From assembly GCF_011694515.1 (NCBI RefSeq), contig NZ_CP050192.1, positions 723,457 to 787,456 of the forward strand: a DNA stretch of 64,000 nt. Reading direction: 5' to 3'. Source of the stretch: Mycobacterium sp. DL592 (GTDB taxonomy: Bacteria > Actinomycetota > Actinomycetes > Mycobacteriales > Mycobacteriaceae). Made by a program: the position numbers and the translations under genes. How positions within the stretch are numbered: position 1 is the stretch's first letter; every line of letters begins with the position of its first letter. Below the pieces are notes generated by a model. The model had not been told where the DNA came from. It saw only the letters and a program-made list of their open reading frames with translations, and searched no databases. Positions 37,511 through 46,408 of the stretch are shown one piece after another.

Positions 37511-38221
37511 TCACTGCCGCCGTTTCGGCGGCCTCAGGGCGGCGGTGCCCGCGGCCACGATCGCGGCGCTGAGAACCGTGCCACCGACGACGTCGCTGAA
37601 GATATGGGCCCCGGTATGCAACGCGAGGAAGGCTACGAACACGGCACCGGTCACCGCGGGGACCGCCAGCGTCGCCTTGGTGAGCGGACTGCATCCGGTG
37701 CCCAGACACACCGCGATCATCCCGAGCAGGGTTGCACTGGTGGTGACGTGGCCGGACGGGAACGAGTGCGCGTACTCGACCAGCGACCCGTCGTGAAGTG
37801 CGGCCAGGGTTGCGGGCGTCCGGACGACCACCGCCTTGAGGGTCTGTTCGGCGGCCACGCCGACCGCGACTCCGCCGATGACGACCACCGCGCGTAGCGC
37901 CGACCTGGCCTGTAAGGCCAGCAGCGTTCCGCAGATCACCCCGGCCGCCGCGAACGGTATCGGTTGGCCGAGATAGTAGAAGACGTCCTGGGAGTTGATG
38001 CGCAACCGATGGAATCGGTGCCAATAGAACCAGTCGAACATCGAGGCGTCGAGCGAAACGATCCGGGGAGCGTTGATCTCCAGCGCGAGAAGTGCCAGGA
38101 GTGTGAATGACGCGACCGACAGCACCGCCAGCGACGCCCTGCCCCGAACAACTGCGGCCGTCGTGCCCAGCAGTGCCGCGGCGACGGCAAGAACGGTCTT
38201 CACCGTGTGGATGTCGGTCAC
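37511..38221 (-). CDS. PAP2-family membrane phosphatase
   Basis: This 236-residue membrane protein has six hydrophobic segments. The acid phosphatase motifs are partly canonical: K-x5-R-TP (KAVVVRTP), PSGH (SFPSGHVTTS) and H-x3-D (HTGAHIFSDVVGG). Substrates may be lipid phosphates such as phosphatidate or prenyl pyrophosphate. The GTG start at 38221 removes a spurious N-terminal extension. A second PAP2 gene is at 56619. Confidence 0.82.
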   Translation of the reverse strand: MTDIHTVKTVLAVAAALLGTTAAVVRGRASLAVLSVASFTLLALLALEINAPRIVSLDASMFDWFYWHRFHRLRINSQDVFYYLGQPIPFAAAGVICGTLLALQARSALRAVVVIGGVAVGVAAEQTLKAVVVRTPATLAALHDGSLVEYAHSFPSGHVTTSATLLGMIAVCLGTGCSPLTKATLAVPAVTGAVFVAFLALHTGAHIFSDVVGGTVLSAAIVAAGTAALRPPKRRQ

Positions 38222-38249
38222 CGGGTACAGGGTAGAGCCGGGAAGCCGA

Positions 38250-40121
38250 CTAGCCCTGCAGGATTGGCCGCAACGTCTCCAGCACCGCGGGGTCCTCGAT
38301 GGTCGAGGGCATCGGCTCATCCTTGCCGTGTGCGATACCACGCATCGTCTTGCGCAGGATCTTGCCCGACCGGGTCTTCGGCAGCGCAGGCACCACGTCG
38401 ACCAACCGGAAGCAGGCCACCGCTCCGATCTCGTCGCGCACCGCCGCCACCAGTTCCGCGGCCAGACCCTCGGCCGACGCGCCGGCCTTGAGGACGACGA
38501 ATCCGCGCGGCACCTGGCCCTTGATCTCGTCGGCCACGCCGATCACCGCGCACTCGGCCACCGCCGGGTGCGCGGCCAGCACGGCTTCGATCGAGCCCGT
38601 CGACAACCGATGTCCCGCAACGTTGATGACATCGTCGATGCGGCCCATCACGAACAGGTACCCGTCGTCGTCGATGTACCCGCCGTCGCCGGTCAGATAG
38701 AACCCGGGGTGCTCGCACAGATACGACGCCTCGTAGCGGGCGTCGTCGCCCCACAGCGTGGGCAGCGTGCCGGGCGGCAGCGGCAGGCTGATGCAGATCG
38801 CGCCCTCCTCGCCCGGGGCACACGGCGAACCGTCGACCTGAAGGATCTGCACGTCGTACCCGGGCATCGGCACCGTGGGAGAGCCGGCCTTGAGCGGAAG
38901 CTGCTCGATACCAACGGGATTGGCCGCGATCGCCCAGCCGGTTTCGGTCTGCCACCAGTGATCGACCACCGGCACACCCAGCTTCGCCGACGCCCACGCG
39001 TACGTGTCGGGGTCCAGCCGCTCACCGGCCTGGAACAAGTATTTCAGCGACGACAGATCGTAGCGGCTGATGTGCGAGGCCTCCGGGTCTTCCTTACGGA
39101 TCGCCCGGATCGCGGTCGGCGCGGTGAACAGCGCCTTCACCCCGTACTTGGAACATACCCGCCAGAACGCGCCGGGATCCGGTGTGCCAATGGGCTTTCC
39201 CTCGTACAGCACCGTCGTCGCACCGGCCAGCAGCGGGCCATAGACGATGTAGGAATGGCCAACCACCCAGCCGACGTCGGAGGCCGCCCAGAACACGTCA
39301 CCGGGGTCGATGTCGTAAACATTGCGCATGCTCCACAGCAGCGCCACCGCATGCCCGCCGTTGTCGCGGACGATGCCCTTGGGTTTACCGGTGGTGCCGG
39401 AGGTGTAGAGCACGTAGAGCGGATCGGTGGCCGCCACCGGCACGGGAGCCGCCGGCGACGCAGACGCCATCGCCTCGGCCCAGTCCAGATCCCGGCCCTC
39501 GACCAGTTCGCACCGCAGCCGGTCGCGCTGGACGATCACACATGCGCCGGGCTGGTGCGACGCCAACTCCAGGGCGTGGTCCAGCATCGGCTTGTACTCG
39601 ACGACGCGGGTCGGCTCGATCCCGCATGATGCCGAGACGATGACGGCGGGCTGCGCGTCGTCGATGCGGGTGGCCAGTTCGTGGGCTGCGAACCCGCCGA
39701 ACACCACGGAATGCACCGCGCCCAGGCGTGCGCACGCCAGCATCGCGATCACGGCCTCGGGGATCATCGGCATGTACAGCACTACGCGGTCACCCTTGCC
39801 GACCCCGAGTGAGCGCAGGGCGCCGGCGAAACGCGCTGTCTCGTCGAGTAATTCGCGGTAGGTGAACACCCGCTTGGTCCCGGTGACCGGGGAGTCGTAG
39901 ATCAGCGCCGGCTGCTCGGCGCGGCCCTCGTCGACATGGCGGTCCAGCGCATTGGCGCACGTGTTGAGCTCCGCGTCGGGGAACCACCGATAGAACGGGG
40001 GATTGGTGTCGTCGAGAATCCGCTGCGGCTCCCGCGTCCACGTCACCGCGCGCGCAGCCTGCGCCCAGAACGCCGCCGGATCGGCGACACTGGCGTCGAA
40101 CAACTCTCGATAACCGCCCAT
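38250..40121 (-). CDS. Propionyl-CoA/acetyl-CoA synthetase (PrpE-like)
   Basis: This 623-residue ANL-superfamily ligase has the AMP-binding motif YTSGTTGKPKG, the WWQTETG loop and the C-terminal PKTRSGKILRKTMR with its catalytic, acetylatable Lys. It starts with the ACS-type N-terminus (YRELFDASVADPAAFW). It activates short-chain acids to acyl-CoA; propionate is favoured because of the family pattern, but acetate cannot be ruled out. ATG 40121. Confidence 0.92.
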   Translation of the reverse strand: MGGYRELFDASVADPAAFWAQAARAVTWTREPQRILDDTNPPFYRWFPDAELNTCANALDRHVDEGRAEQPALIYDSPVTGTKRVFTYRELLDETARFAGALRSLGVGKGDRVVLYMPMIPEAVIAMLACARLGAVHSVVFGGFAAHELATRIDDAQPAVIVSASCGIEPTRVVEYKPMLDHALELASHQPGACVIVQRDRLRCELVEGRDLDWAEAMASASPAAPVPVAATDPLYVLYTSGTTGKPKGIVRDNGGHAVALLWSMRNVYDIDPGDVFWAASDVGWVVGHSYIVYGPLLAGATTVLYEGKPIGTPDPGAFWRVCSKYGVKALFTAPTAIRAIRKEDPEASHISRYDLSSLKYLFQAGERLDPDTYAWASAKLGVPVVDHWWQTETGWAIAANPVGIEQLPLKAGSPTVPMPGYDVQILQVDGSPCAPGEEGAICISLPLPPGTLPTLWGDDARYEASYLCEHPGFYLTGDGGYIDDDGYLFVMGRIDDVINVAGHRLSTGSIEAVLAAHPAVAECAVIGVADEIKGQVPRGFVVLKAGASAEGLAAELVAAVRDEIGAVACFRLVDVVPALPKTRSGKILRKTMRGIAHGKDEPMPSTIEDPAVLETLRPILQG

Positions 40122-40230
40122 ACCGGCTCCCTCCCGTCGTTGGGTGCATGCACCGTAGCGCGGTGAGGTGTCGCAGGTCTCATCGGCAGCTGATTTGTCG
40201 CCGAACGCACCGACTTCTGCGCCGAGCGGC

Positions 40231-40659
40231 TCAGGCCAGGGCGGCGAGGTTGGTCACGGACCGCCGGACGTCGGATTCCAGGACCCGGGCTACCAGCCGG
40301 CCGACCGGGCCACTGAGCAGACCGCCGGACAGGTCGGCGCTCAGATGAAAACAGGTGCGCTGATAGTCGTCGACGACCTTCATCGTGATGCCGATCGTGA
40401 TGCCGGGCTTACCGGTGCCGACCAACTCGATCGAGTGCGGCTCGTCGTATCCGGTCACACACCACCGGATCGTGTTGCGGAAGCCCTTCACCTTGATCAG
40501 CGACGACACACAGGTGCCCTCGCCGATCTGCGCCGGCACCGGGCTGCGCCACCCGGCGAAGATCGTCATCCACTCGTCGAACCGCGCCAGGTCCGACGCC
40601 AGCGCCCACGCCCGCTGCGGGCTCACCTCGGAGGGCACCGACACGTCGACAGTTGCCAT
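40231..40659 (-). CDS. SRPBCC protein, orphan paralogue of the Rv0910-like protein
   Basis: This 142-residue SRPBCC protein shares with the protein at 3793 the layout VDVSVPSEVSPQRAWALASDLARFDEWMTI and a matching end helix (LESDVRRSVTNLAAL). No antitoxin-like gene adjoins it. It may bind lipid or have lost its partner. ATG 40659. Confidence 0.83.
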   Translation of the reverse strand: MATVDVSVPSEVSPQRAWALASDLARFDEWMTIFAGWRSPVPAQIGEGTCVSSLIKVKGFRNTIRWCVTGYDEPHSIELVGTGKPGITIGITMKVVDDYQRTCFHLSADLSGGLLSGPVGRLVARVLESDVRRSVTNLAALA

Positions 40660-40702
40660 GGCCCGCCTATACCCGGTGCCGCCCCGGCGCTAACGTGCAC
40701 GC

Positions 40703-41503
40703 ATGCCCGCTGTGGAATTCACCGAACTCGATGACGGCATCGCCGGCGTCACGCTGAACCGGCCCGACCTGCTCAACGCGATCGACGGCGCGTTGCTCGA
40801 CGGCATTGACGACGCCCTGGACAAGCTCAGTTCGTGGAACTACCGGGTGGCCGTGCTCACCGGAGCCGGCCGCGGGTTCTGCGCGGGCGCCGACCTCAGC
40901 GGCACCGGGCAGCCGTGGACGCCGCCGGCCGGCGCCCCGTTCAAGACCACCTACGACGCGCAGGTGCGACTGGCCGACCAGATGACCCGACTCTACGAGC
41001 TGCCTATCCCGGTGATCGCCGCCGTCAACGGCGTGGCCGTCGGCGGCGGGCTGGCCTATGCGCTGCACTGCGACATCCGAATCGCCTCGCAGACCGCGCG
41101 ATTCGGGTCGGTGTTCATCAAGGCCGGCTTCTCCTCGATGGACATGGGCACCAGCTATCTGCTGCCCAAGATCGTCGGCGCGGGAGCGGCCCGCGAGCTG
41201 ATGCTCACCGGGCGGATCATCGACGCCGACGAGGCCTACCGGATCGGGCTGGTGCACGAGGTGGTGCCCCAGGACAGGCTTGCCGATGCTGCCCTCGAGA
41301 TGGCCCGAACCATCGCCGCCAACAACGCTTTCGGCGTGTGGCAGACCAAGACCGGACTCAATACGGCGCTGGACGCCCCGAGCTTGCGGCATGCCAAGGA
41401 GATCGAGAACCGTACCCAGGTGCTGACCGGGTTCACCAAGAACCCGATGGAGGCTGCGATGGCGCACCGGGAGAAGCGGGCCCCGAAGTGGGATCCGCTG
41501 TAA
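40703..41503 (+). CDS. Crotonase / enoyl-CoA hydratase family protein
   Basis: This 266-residue crotonase has the oxyanion-hole segments RGFCAGADL and GVAVGGGLAYALHCDI. The E in ARELMLTG matches the second catalytic Glu of hydratases, but the first Glu position (usually PE in FG-x-PE) reads FGSVFIKAG, so hydratase activity may be changed or lost. It could act as an isomerase or a CoA-binding protein. ATG 40703; it faces the LLM gene with 3 bp between the stops. Confidence 0.88.
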   Translation: MPAVEFTELDDGIAGVTLNRPDLLNAIDGALLDGIDDALDKLSSWNYRVAVLTGAGRGFCAGADLSGTGQPWTPPAGAPFKTTYDAQVRLADQMTRLYELPIPVIAAVNGVAVGGGLAYALHCDIRIASQTARFGSVFIKAGFSSMDMGTSYLLPKIVGAGAARELMLTGRIIDADEAYRIGLVHEVVPQDRLADAALEMARTIAANNAFGVWQTKTGLNTALDAPSLRHAKEIENRTQVLTGFTKNPMEAAMAHREKRAPKWDPL

Positions 41504-41506
41504 CGG

Positions 41507-42373
41507 TCAGACCTTGGCGATGACGTTCTCGGCGAACCACTCCAGGTTGCGGATCTTGGAATCCAGCGGCTCGGTGTCGGGCCCCTTGATGTAGGGGACA
41601 CGGAATCCGACGATCACGTCGGTGACGCCTTTGTCCTCCAGCCTCTTCACGCCGTCGACGGTGAAGCCGTCGATCGAGATGACGTGAACCTGGAAGTCCT
41701 TGTCGGCCGTGCCCTCTTCCTCGCGGTAGCGGTTCAGCTTGGCCAGCAGCTCGTCGAGATCTTCTTCGCCGCCGCCGTGCATCCAGCCGTCGTTGCGCGC
41801 CGCCCGGCGCAGCGCCGCGTCGGCATGGCCGCCGATGAGGATCGGGATGGGCTCGGTCGGCGCCGGGGTCATCTTCGTCTTGGGGATGTCGTAGAACTCG
41901 CCGTGATACTCGAAGTAGTCGCCACTGGTGAGACCGCGGATGATGTCGATGCACTCGTCCATCCGTTTGCCTCGTTTGGCGAACGGCACGCCCATGAGTT
42001 CGTAGTCCTCCGGCCACGGGCTGGTGCCGACGCCGAGCCCGACGCGGTTGCCGATCAGCGACACCAGCGAACCGGCCTGCTTCGCCACCAGGGCGGGCGG
42101 GCGAATCGGCAGCTTGAGCACGAAGAAGTTGAACTTCAGCGTCGTGGTGACCGCGCCGAGGGCGGCGGTGATCACAAAGGTCTCGATGAACGACTTGCCG
42201 TCGAGGAACTCGCGATTGCCGTCGGGAGTGTACGGATACTTCGAGTCGGACTCGAAGGGGTAGGCCACGCTGTCGGGGATCGTCATCGCGTCGTAGCCCG
42301 CAGCTTCGGCGGCCTTTGCCAACGGGATATAGAACGACGGGTCGGTCATCGCCTCGGCGTATGTGAATCGCAT
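41507..42373 (-). CDS. LLM-class oxidoreductase (Rv0940c type)
   Basis: This 288-residue luciferase-like TIM barrel has VGLGVGTSPWPEDYELMGVPFAKRGKRMDE and PIPILIGGHADAALRRAARNDGWMHGGG. F420 or FMN is the expected cofactor. It matches Rv0940c in length. ATG 42373 lies 6 bp after a -10-like TACTAT (42385-42380), so the message is probably leaderless; a perfect KstR-type operator overlaps that -10 box. Confidence 0.9.
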   Translation of the reverse strand: MRFTYAEAMTDPSFYIPLAKAAEAAGYDAMTIPDSVAYPFESDSKYPYTPDGNREFLDGKSFIETFVITAALGAVTTTLKFNFFVLKLPIRPPALVAKQAGSLVSLIGNRVGLGVGTSPWPEDYELMGVPFAKRGKRMDECIDIIRGLTSGDYFEYHGEFYDIPKTKMTPAPTEPIPILIGGHADAALRRAARNDGWMHGGGEEDLDELLAKLNRYREEEGTADKDFQVHVISIDGFTVDGVKRLEDKGVTDVIVGFRVPYIKGPDTEPLDSKIRNLEWFAENVIAKV

Positions 42374-42383
42374 ACCGCGATAG

Positions 42384-42397
42384 TAGAACGTGTTCTA
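42384..42397. promoter_or_regulatory. KstR-type operator (TAGAACGTGTTCTA)
   Basis: TAGAACGTGTTCTA matches T-NN-AAC-NN-GTT-NN-A in all fixed positions and is symmetric apart from the central GT. It overlaps the -10 of the LLM gene, a position suited to repression. Confidence 0.85.
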
Positions 42398-42452
42398 ATT
42401 TTCGTTCAGAGATGCTGTCAGATCGTCCTGCGCCGAGGTATTCTCTGCCCTG

Positions 42453-42488
42453 AGTTGAGAACAACGCTCGAGCGTCTCCTCAGTTGAG
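42453..42488. promoter_or_regulatory. Palindrome and direct repeats upstream of the AraC gene
   Basis: The 12-bp palindrome ACGCTCGAGCGT (42464-42475) is flanked by direct repeats AGTTGAG at 42453-42459 and 42482-42488. It lies about 125 bp before the AraC-type gene and may be its operator. No other gene is seen in 42374-42610. Confidence 0.4.
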
Positions 42489-42610
42489 GGGCGTGTGCAC
42501 CGCAACCATGCCACTGGCGGTTCGGTCGCCGAGGTTCTCATGCGACGACACATCCGACAGCTCTGCGATGGCGGCGGTTGATGACGCCGGCATGAGTCAG
42601 GAGCCCACGG

Positions 42611-43582
42611 ATGACCGCAGTCCTCGAGTCACCTCCTCCGCAGAAATCCACCTGCACGACCGCGGACCCCGCCGCCGTCGCGGACTTCATCGGCAGCGCG
42701 CACGGGATATGCGGCCGCGTCGAGGGGCTTCGCAGCGACCGTCCGATCACGTTGTCGCACGTGGTGATGGGCCCGGTCAGCCTGTGCACGGCGCACATCC
42801 CCGGCGAGTTGACCTTCGAATCCGCGCCCGCGCCATGCTTTGTCGTCACCCACGTCAGATCCGGCACCATGCACCTGGGTACGGACACCCTCGCCGAGGC
42901 CTGCCGCGCCGGCGACACCGTCCTGGCCATCCGCCCCGGCAGGACCTGCCGGGCCCGCCTCGTCGACGCCGAGGTATCGCTTACCGCGCTGACCCCGGAC
43001 GTACTGGCCGAGATCACCGGTGACCTGGACCGGGGCCCCGTGCGGTTCACCTCGGGGCGGCCCCGCTCGGCGCCCGCCGCCGCGCAGTGGCAGACGGCGG
43101 TCGATTATGTCGCGACAACGCTGGCTGACCGGGCCGGAGCCGGCGGCTATGACCAGGTCGTCGCAGGGGCGGTTCGGCTACTGGCCGCCACGATGCTGCA
43201 GGTCTTCCCCAACACGTTCGCCGACGCCGACGACCACACCGTCGACACCATGGACACCTGGCCGCCGATGCTGCGCCGGGCCGTCGAGTTCATGCACGCC
43301 AACTGCGCCCGCGATATCGGCATGACCGACGTGGCGCGGGCCCTGAACGTCACCCCGCGGGCGGTCCAATACCTGTTCCGCCGGCACCTCGACGTCAGCC
43401 CGATGACGTACCTGCGCCAAATCCGGCTGCGCCGGGCCCACCGTGACCTGATATCCGCCGATCCGGCCAAGGACACCGTCGCCGCGATCGCCGTGCGCTG
43501 GGGCTTCGCCCACACCGGCCGGTTCAGCCAGGCCTACCGCGCCGAGTTCGGCCAGTCGCCCAGCGTGACGCTGCGCGGCTGA
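42611..43582 (+). CDS. AraC-family transcription regulator
   Basis: This 323-residue regulator has an N-terminal cupin-like sensor domain (~45-150) and a C-terminal double helix-turn-helix (~220-320; DIGMTDVARALNVTPRAVQYLFRRHLDVSPMTYLRQIRLRRAHRDL). The last motif, WGFAHTGRFSQAYRAEFGQSP, is diagnostic. The target is unknown; its divergent neighbour is the KstR-site LLM gene. ATG 42611. Confidence 0.92.
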   Translation: MTAVLESPPPQKSTCTTADPAAVADFIGSAHGICGRVEGLRSDRPITLSHVVMGPVSLCTAHIPGELTFESAPAPCFVVTHVRSGTMHLGTDTLAEACRAGDTVLAIRPGRTCRARLVDAEVSLTALTPDVLAEITGDLDRGPVRFTSGRPRSAPAAAQWQTAVDYVATTLADRAGAGGYDQVVAGAVRLLAATMLQVFPNTFADADDHTVDTMDTWPPMLRRAVEFMHANCARDIGMTDVARALNVTPRAVQYLFRRHLDVSPMTYLRQIRLRRAHRDLISADPAKDTVAAIAVRWGFAHTGRFSQAYRAEFGQSPSVTLRG

Positions 43583-43585
43583 GGG

Positions 43586-44074
43586 CTATTCGCCACCCTC
43601 ACCCGAGGACGACGTCAACGGGATCTCGCTCCACGTCGCTTTCGCGCCGGAGTCCCCGATCCGGTACACCTGCACGATTGTGCCGACACCGGCGACCAGC
43701 ACCACCACGGCGACGATGGCGTTGAGCACTGTCGAGACCGGCTTGCCCCGGCCGGCCCGCAGGTGCACCACGGCGATCAGCACCGCCGCGACGAGCAGAC
43801 CGCCCGCGAAGACGATCATCGTGTCGCCCAGTTCGGCGTGGGTGTGCAGCAACGGGGTGCGCGCGACGTGGTGCTCGAGGTACTCACCGGCCTCGGTGGT
43901 CAGCGGTGTGAGCACGGCGACAGCACCGGCCAGGGCCAGCACCAGCCACACCAGCCGCTGACGGGCGGCCGGCCACAGTGCACACAGGATCGCCAGGGCA
44001 GCGGTCAGCGGCGCGAGCACCACGATGAAGTGCACAAACAGCACGTGCGCGGGAAGTCCGTTAAACGTTGACAC
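43586..44074 (-). CDS. DUF2231-type four-helix membrane protein
   Basis: This 162-residue protein has four hydrophobic helices (~12-30, 35-55, 85-108, 120-142). The start NGLPAHVLFVHFIVVLAPL has the His residues typical of DUF2231 membrane proteins, which may bind haem. The GTG 44074 start lies 27 bp from the divergent metal ATPase gene, so the two probably share a regulatory region. The electron-transfer role is inferred only. Confidence 0.75.
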   Translation of the reverse strand: MSTFNGLPAHVLFVHFIVVLAPLTAALAILCALWPAARQRLVWLVLALAGAVAVLTPLTTEAGEYLEHHVARTPLLHTHAELGDTMIVFAGGLLVAAVLIAVVHLRAGRGKPVSTVLNAIVAVVVLVAGVGTIVQVYRIGDSGAKATWSEIPLTSSSGEGGE

Positions 44075-44101
44075 GCGGCGGATGTTACGCCCGGTAGGTG
44101 G

Positions 44102-46408
44102 ATGATGAGTTCCGTGAAGGATGCGACGCGCTGGGCCCTGCTGGCGGTGACGCTTGCGGCGCTGACCGGCGGCGGCGTGGCCTGGCTCCTCGGCGCGCAC
44201 ACCGTGGCCGACGGCTGCTGGATCGCCGGCACGCTCGCGGCCCTGGTGCCCGCCGTGTGGTGGGTCATCGCGGCGCTGCGCTCGGGCCGCCTCGGAGTGG
44301 ACATCCTCGCGGTGCTGTCGCTGGCCGGTGCGCTGGCGGTTGGGGAATACCTGGCCGGCGCACTGGTCGGCGTCATGCTTGCGACCGGTCAGGCCCTCGA
44401 TGCCGCCGCCGAACGGCGGGCCACCAAAGACCTTCGCGCACTTCTGGATCGGGTACCGCACACCGCCCGGCGGCGCAACGGCGACGATGTCGAGGTCGTC
44501 GGACTGGACGCGATCGTCGTCGACGACATCATCATCGTCGGGCCCGGTGAGGTGCTGCCGGTCGACGGGCTGGTGCTGTCGGAGTACGCCGTACTCGACG
44601 AGTCGGCGCTCACCGGTGAGGCGGCCCACGTGCGCCGTGAGCAGGGTGAGCCGCTGTGTAGCGGAGTGGTCAACGCCGGTGGAGGGCTGGAACTGCGCGC
44701 CTCGGCCACCGCCGCCGACAGCACGTACGCCGGCATCGTGGCCCTGGCCAAACAAGCGGCGGCCGAGTCGGCGCCGGTCGTGCGCATCGCCGATCGCGTG
44801 GCGGTGTGGTTCGTCCCGGCCGCTCTGGTGCTGGCCGGCCTGGCCTGGCTGTTCAGCGGGTCGCCGGAACGCGCGGTGGCCGTGCTGGTGGTCGCCACCC
44901 CCTGCCCCCTGCTGCTCGCGGCGCCGGTCGCCATCGTCTCCGGCCTATCCCGCACGTCGCGCATCGGTGTTCTGGTGCGCGGCGGCGGCGCCCTCGAAAC
45001 ACTAGGCCGGGCAAGCACTTTGGTGCTCGACAAGACGGGCACGTTGACGTCGGGACGGCCCCGAGGCACCGACGTCGCGGTGGCCGCCGGCTGGGCTGTC
45101 GACGACGTCCTGCGGCTGGCGGCCTCCGCCGACCAGCTGTCGCCGCACGTCCTGGCCGCTGCGATCGTCGGCGAAGCCCGGCTGCGGGGGCTTGCGCTCA
45201 GCGTGCCCAGCCTGGTCAGTGAAGAGGCCGGAACAGGTGTCTCGGCGATCGTCGAAGGCCGTCGCGTGGTGGTCGGCAACCTGGATCTCGACGAGGATCT
45301 TCCGGAGTGGGCGGCCGCGGTCCTGTCCCGGGCGTCGCTGGATGGCGCGGTGGTGGCCTGGGTGCGCGTCGACGACGACCTGGCCGGGGCGATCCTGCTG
45401 ACCGACCCACTGCGGCCCGACGCGCCGCGCACACTGCGCCGGCTGCGGGCCGCCGGCATCACGCGGCTGGTAATGCTCACCGGGGACCGTCCCGCACCGG
45501 CCCGCCAGATCGGCACCGTCCTGGGCCTCGACGAGGTGGCCGCCCAGCAGACCCCCGCAGACAAGGTCGCCAGGGTGCGCGCCGAGCGGGCGAAGGCCGT
45601 GACGGCGATGGTGGGCGACGGCGTCAACGATGCCCCGGCACTGGCCGCCGCCGACGTCGGTATCGCGATGGGGGCTCGCGGGTCGACGGCGAGCTCGGAG
45701 GCCGCCGACATCGTGCTGACCGCCGACCGGCTGGACCGGCTGGCCGATGCCAAGCTGATCGCCCGGCGTTCCCGGCGGATCGCGGTGCAAAGCGCCGTCG
45801 TGGGGATGGGTCTGTCGCTGGTCGCGATGGGATTCGCCGCCGCGGGCCTGCTGCCACCCGCTGCCGGCGCACTGCTGCAGGAAGGTATCGACCTCGCCGT
45901 GATCCTCAATGCGCTGCGCGCCCTGCGCGGCGACCACACCGGGCCGCCGCCGCTGAGCCGTGACGCCCAGGACCTGGTCGCGCGGTTCGCCGCCGAACAC
46001 GACCGCATGCGCGATGATCTGTCGGTGCTGCGCGAAACCGCCCGCCAGGTCGCCGCGGGCGAACCGGCCGGCGTCGACTCACTGCGCGCGGCCGACACCT
46101 TCCTCCAGGACACCCTGCTACCCCACGAGGACGCCGAGGACAGCGCGCTCTACCCGGAACTAGCGCGGCCACTGGGCAGCGCCGAAGCAACAGCGACCAT
46201 GAGCCGCACGCACGCCGAAATCCACCGCCTTGCACAGCGGTTGCACACCCACCGGGAACTGGCCGATGAGCGCAGGGCTGTGCGTCCCGAACAGGCCGAC
46301 GACCTGCTGGCCTGCCTCTACGGCCTGTACGCACTGCTGTGTCTGCACTTCGTCCAGGAAGAGGAGAACTTCTTCGTCCTGGCGCCGGCCTTTCTGAACA
46401 CCCCGTGA
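44102..46408 (+). CDS. P1B-5-type metal ATPase with C-terminal hemerythrin domain
   Basis: This is a 768-residue fusion. The ATPase has no N-terminal metal-binding domain; it has six to eight helices, a TGE loop (ALTGEA), the membrane motif T266-P-C-P-L, phospho-Asp D310 (DKTGTLT) and MVGDGVND. TPCP in this place marks the P1B-5 group, linked to Ni, Co or Fe export. The tail (~615-768) is a hemerythrin domain with all diiron ligands: H633, H675/E679, H704/H708 and H749/E753. This architecture is known in a few actinobacteria. The stop overlaps the MFS gene start (GTGA). Confidence 0.93.
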   Translation: MMSSVKDATRWALLAVTLAALTGGGVAWLLGAHTVADGCWIAGTLAALVPAVWWVIAALRSGRLGVDILAVLSLAGALAVGEYLAGALVGVMLATGQALDAAAERRATKDLRALLDRVPHTARRRNGDDVEVVGLDAIVVDDIIIVGPGEVLPVDGLVLSEYAVLDESALTGEAAHVRREQGEPLCSGVVNAGGGLELRASATAADSTYAGIVALAKQAAAESAPVVRIADRVAVWFVPAALVLAGLAWLFSGSPERAVAVLVVATPCPLLLAAPVAIVSGLSRTSRIGVLVRGGGALETLGRASTLVLDKTGTLTSGRPRGTDVAVAAGWAVDDVLRLAASADQLSPHVLAAAIVGEARLRGLALSVPSLVSEEAGTGVSAIVEGRRVVVGNLDLDEDLPEWAAAVLSRASLDGAVVAWVRVDDDLAGAILLTDPLRPDAPRTLRRLRAAGITRLVMLTGDRPAPARQIGTVLGLDEVAAQQTPADKVARVRAERAKAVTAMVGDGVNDAPALAAADVGIAMGARGSTASSEAADIVLTADRLDRLADAKLIARRSRRIAVQSAVVGMGLSLVAMGFAAAGLLPPAAGALLQEGIDLAVILNALRALRGDHTGPPPLSRDAQDLVARFAAEHDRMRDDLSVLRETARQVAAGEPAGVDSLRAADTFLQDTLLPHEDAEDSALYPELARPLGSAEATATMSRTHAEIHRLAQRLHTHRELADERRAVRPEQADDLLACLYGLYALLCLHFVQEEENFFVLAPAFLNTP

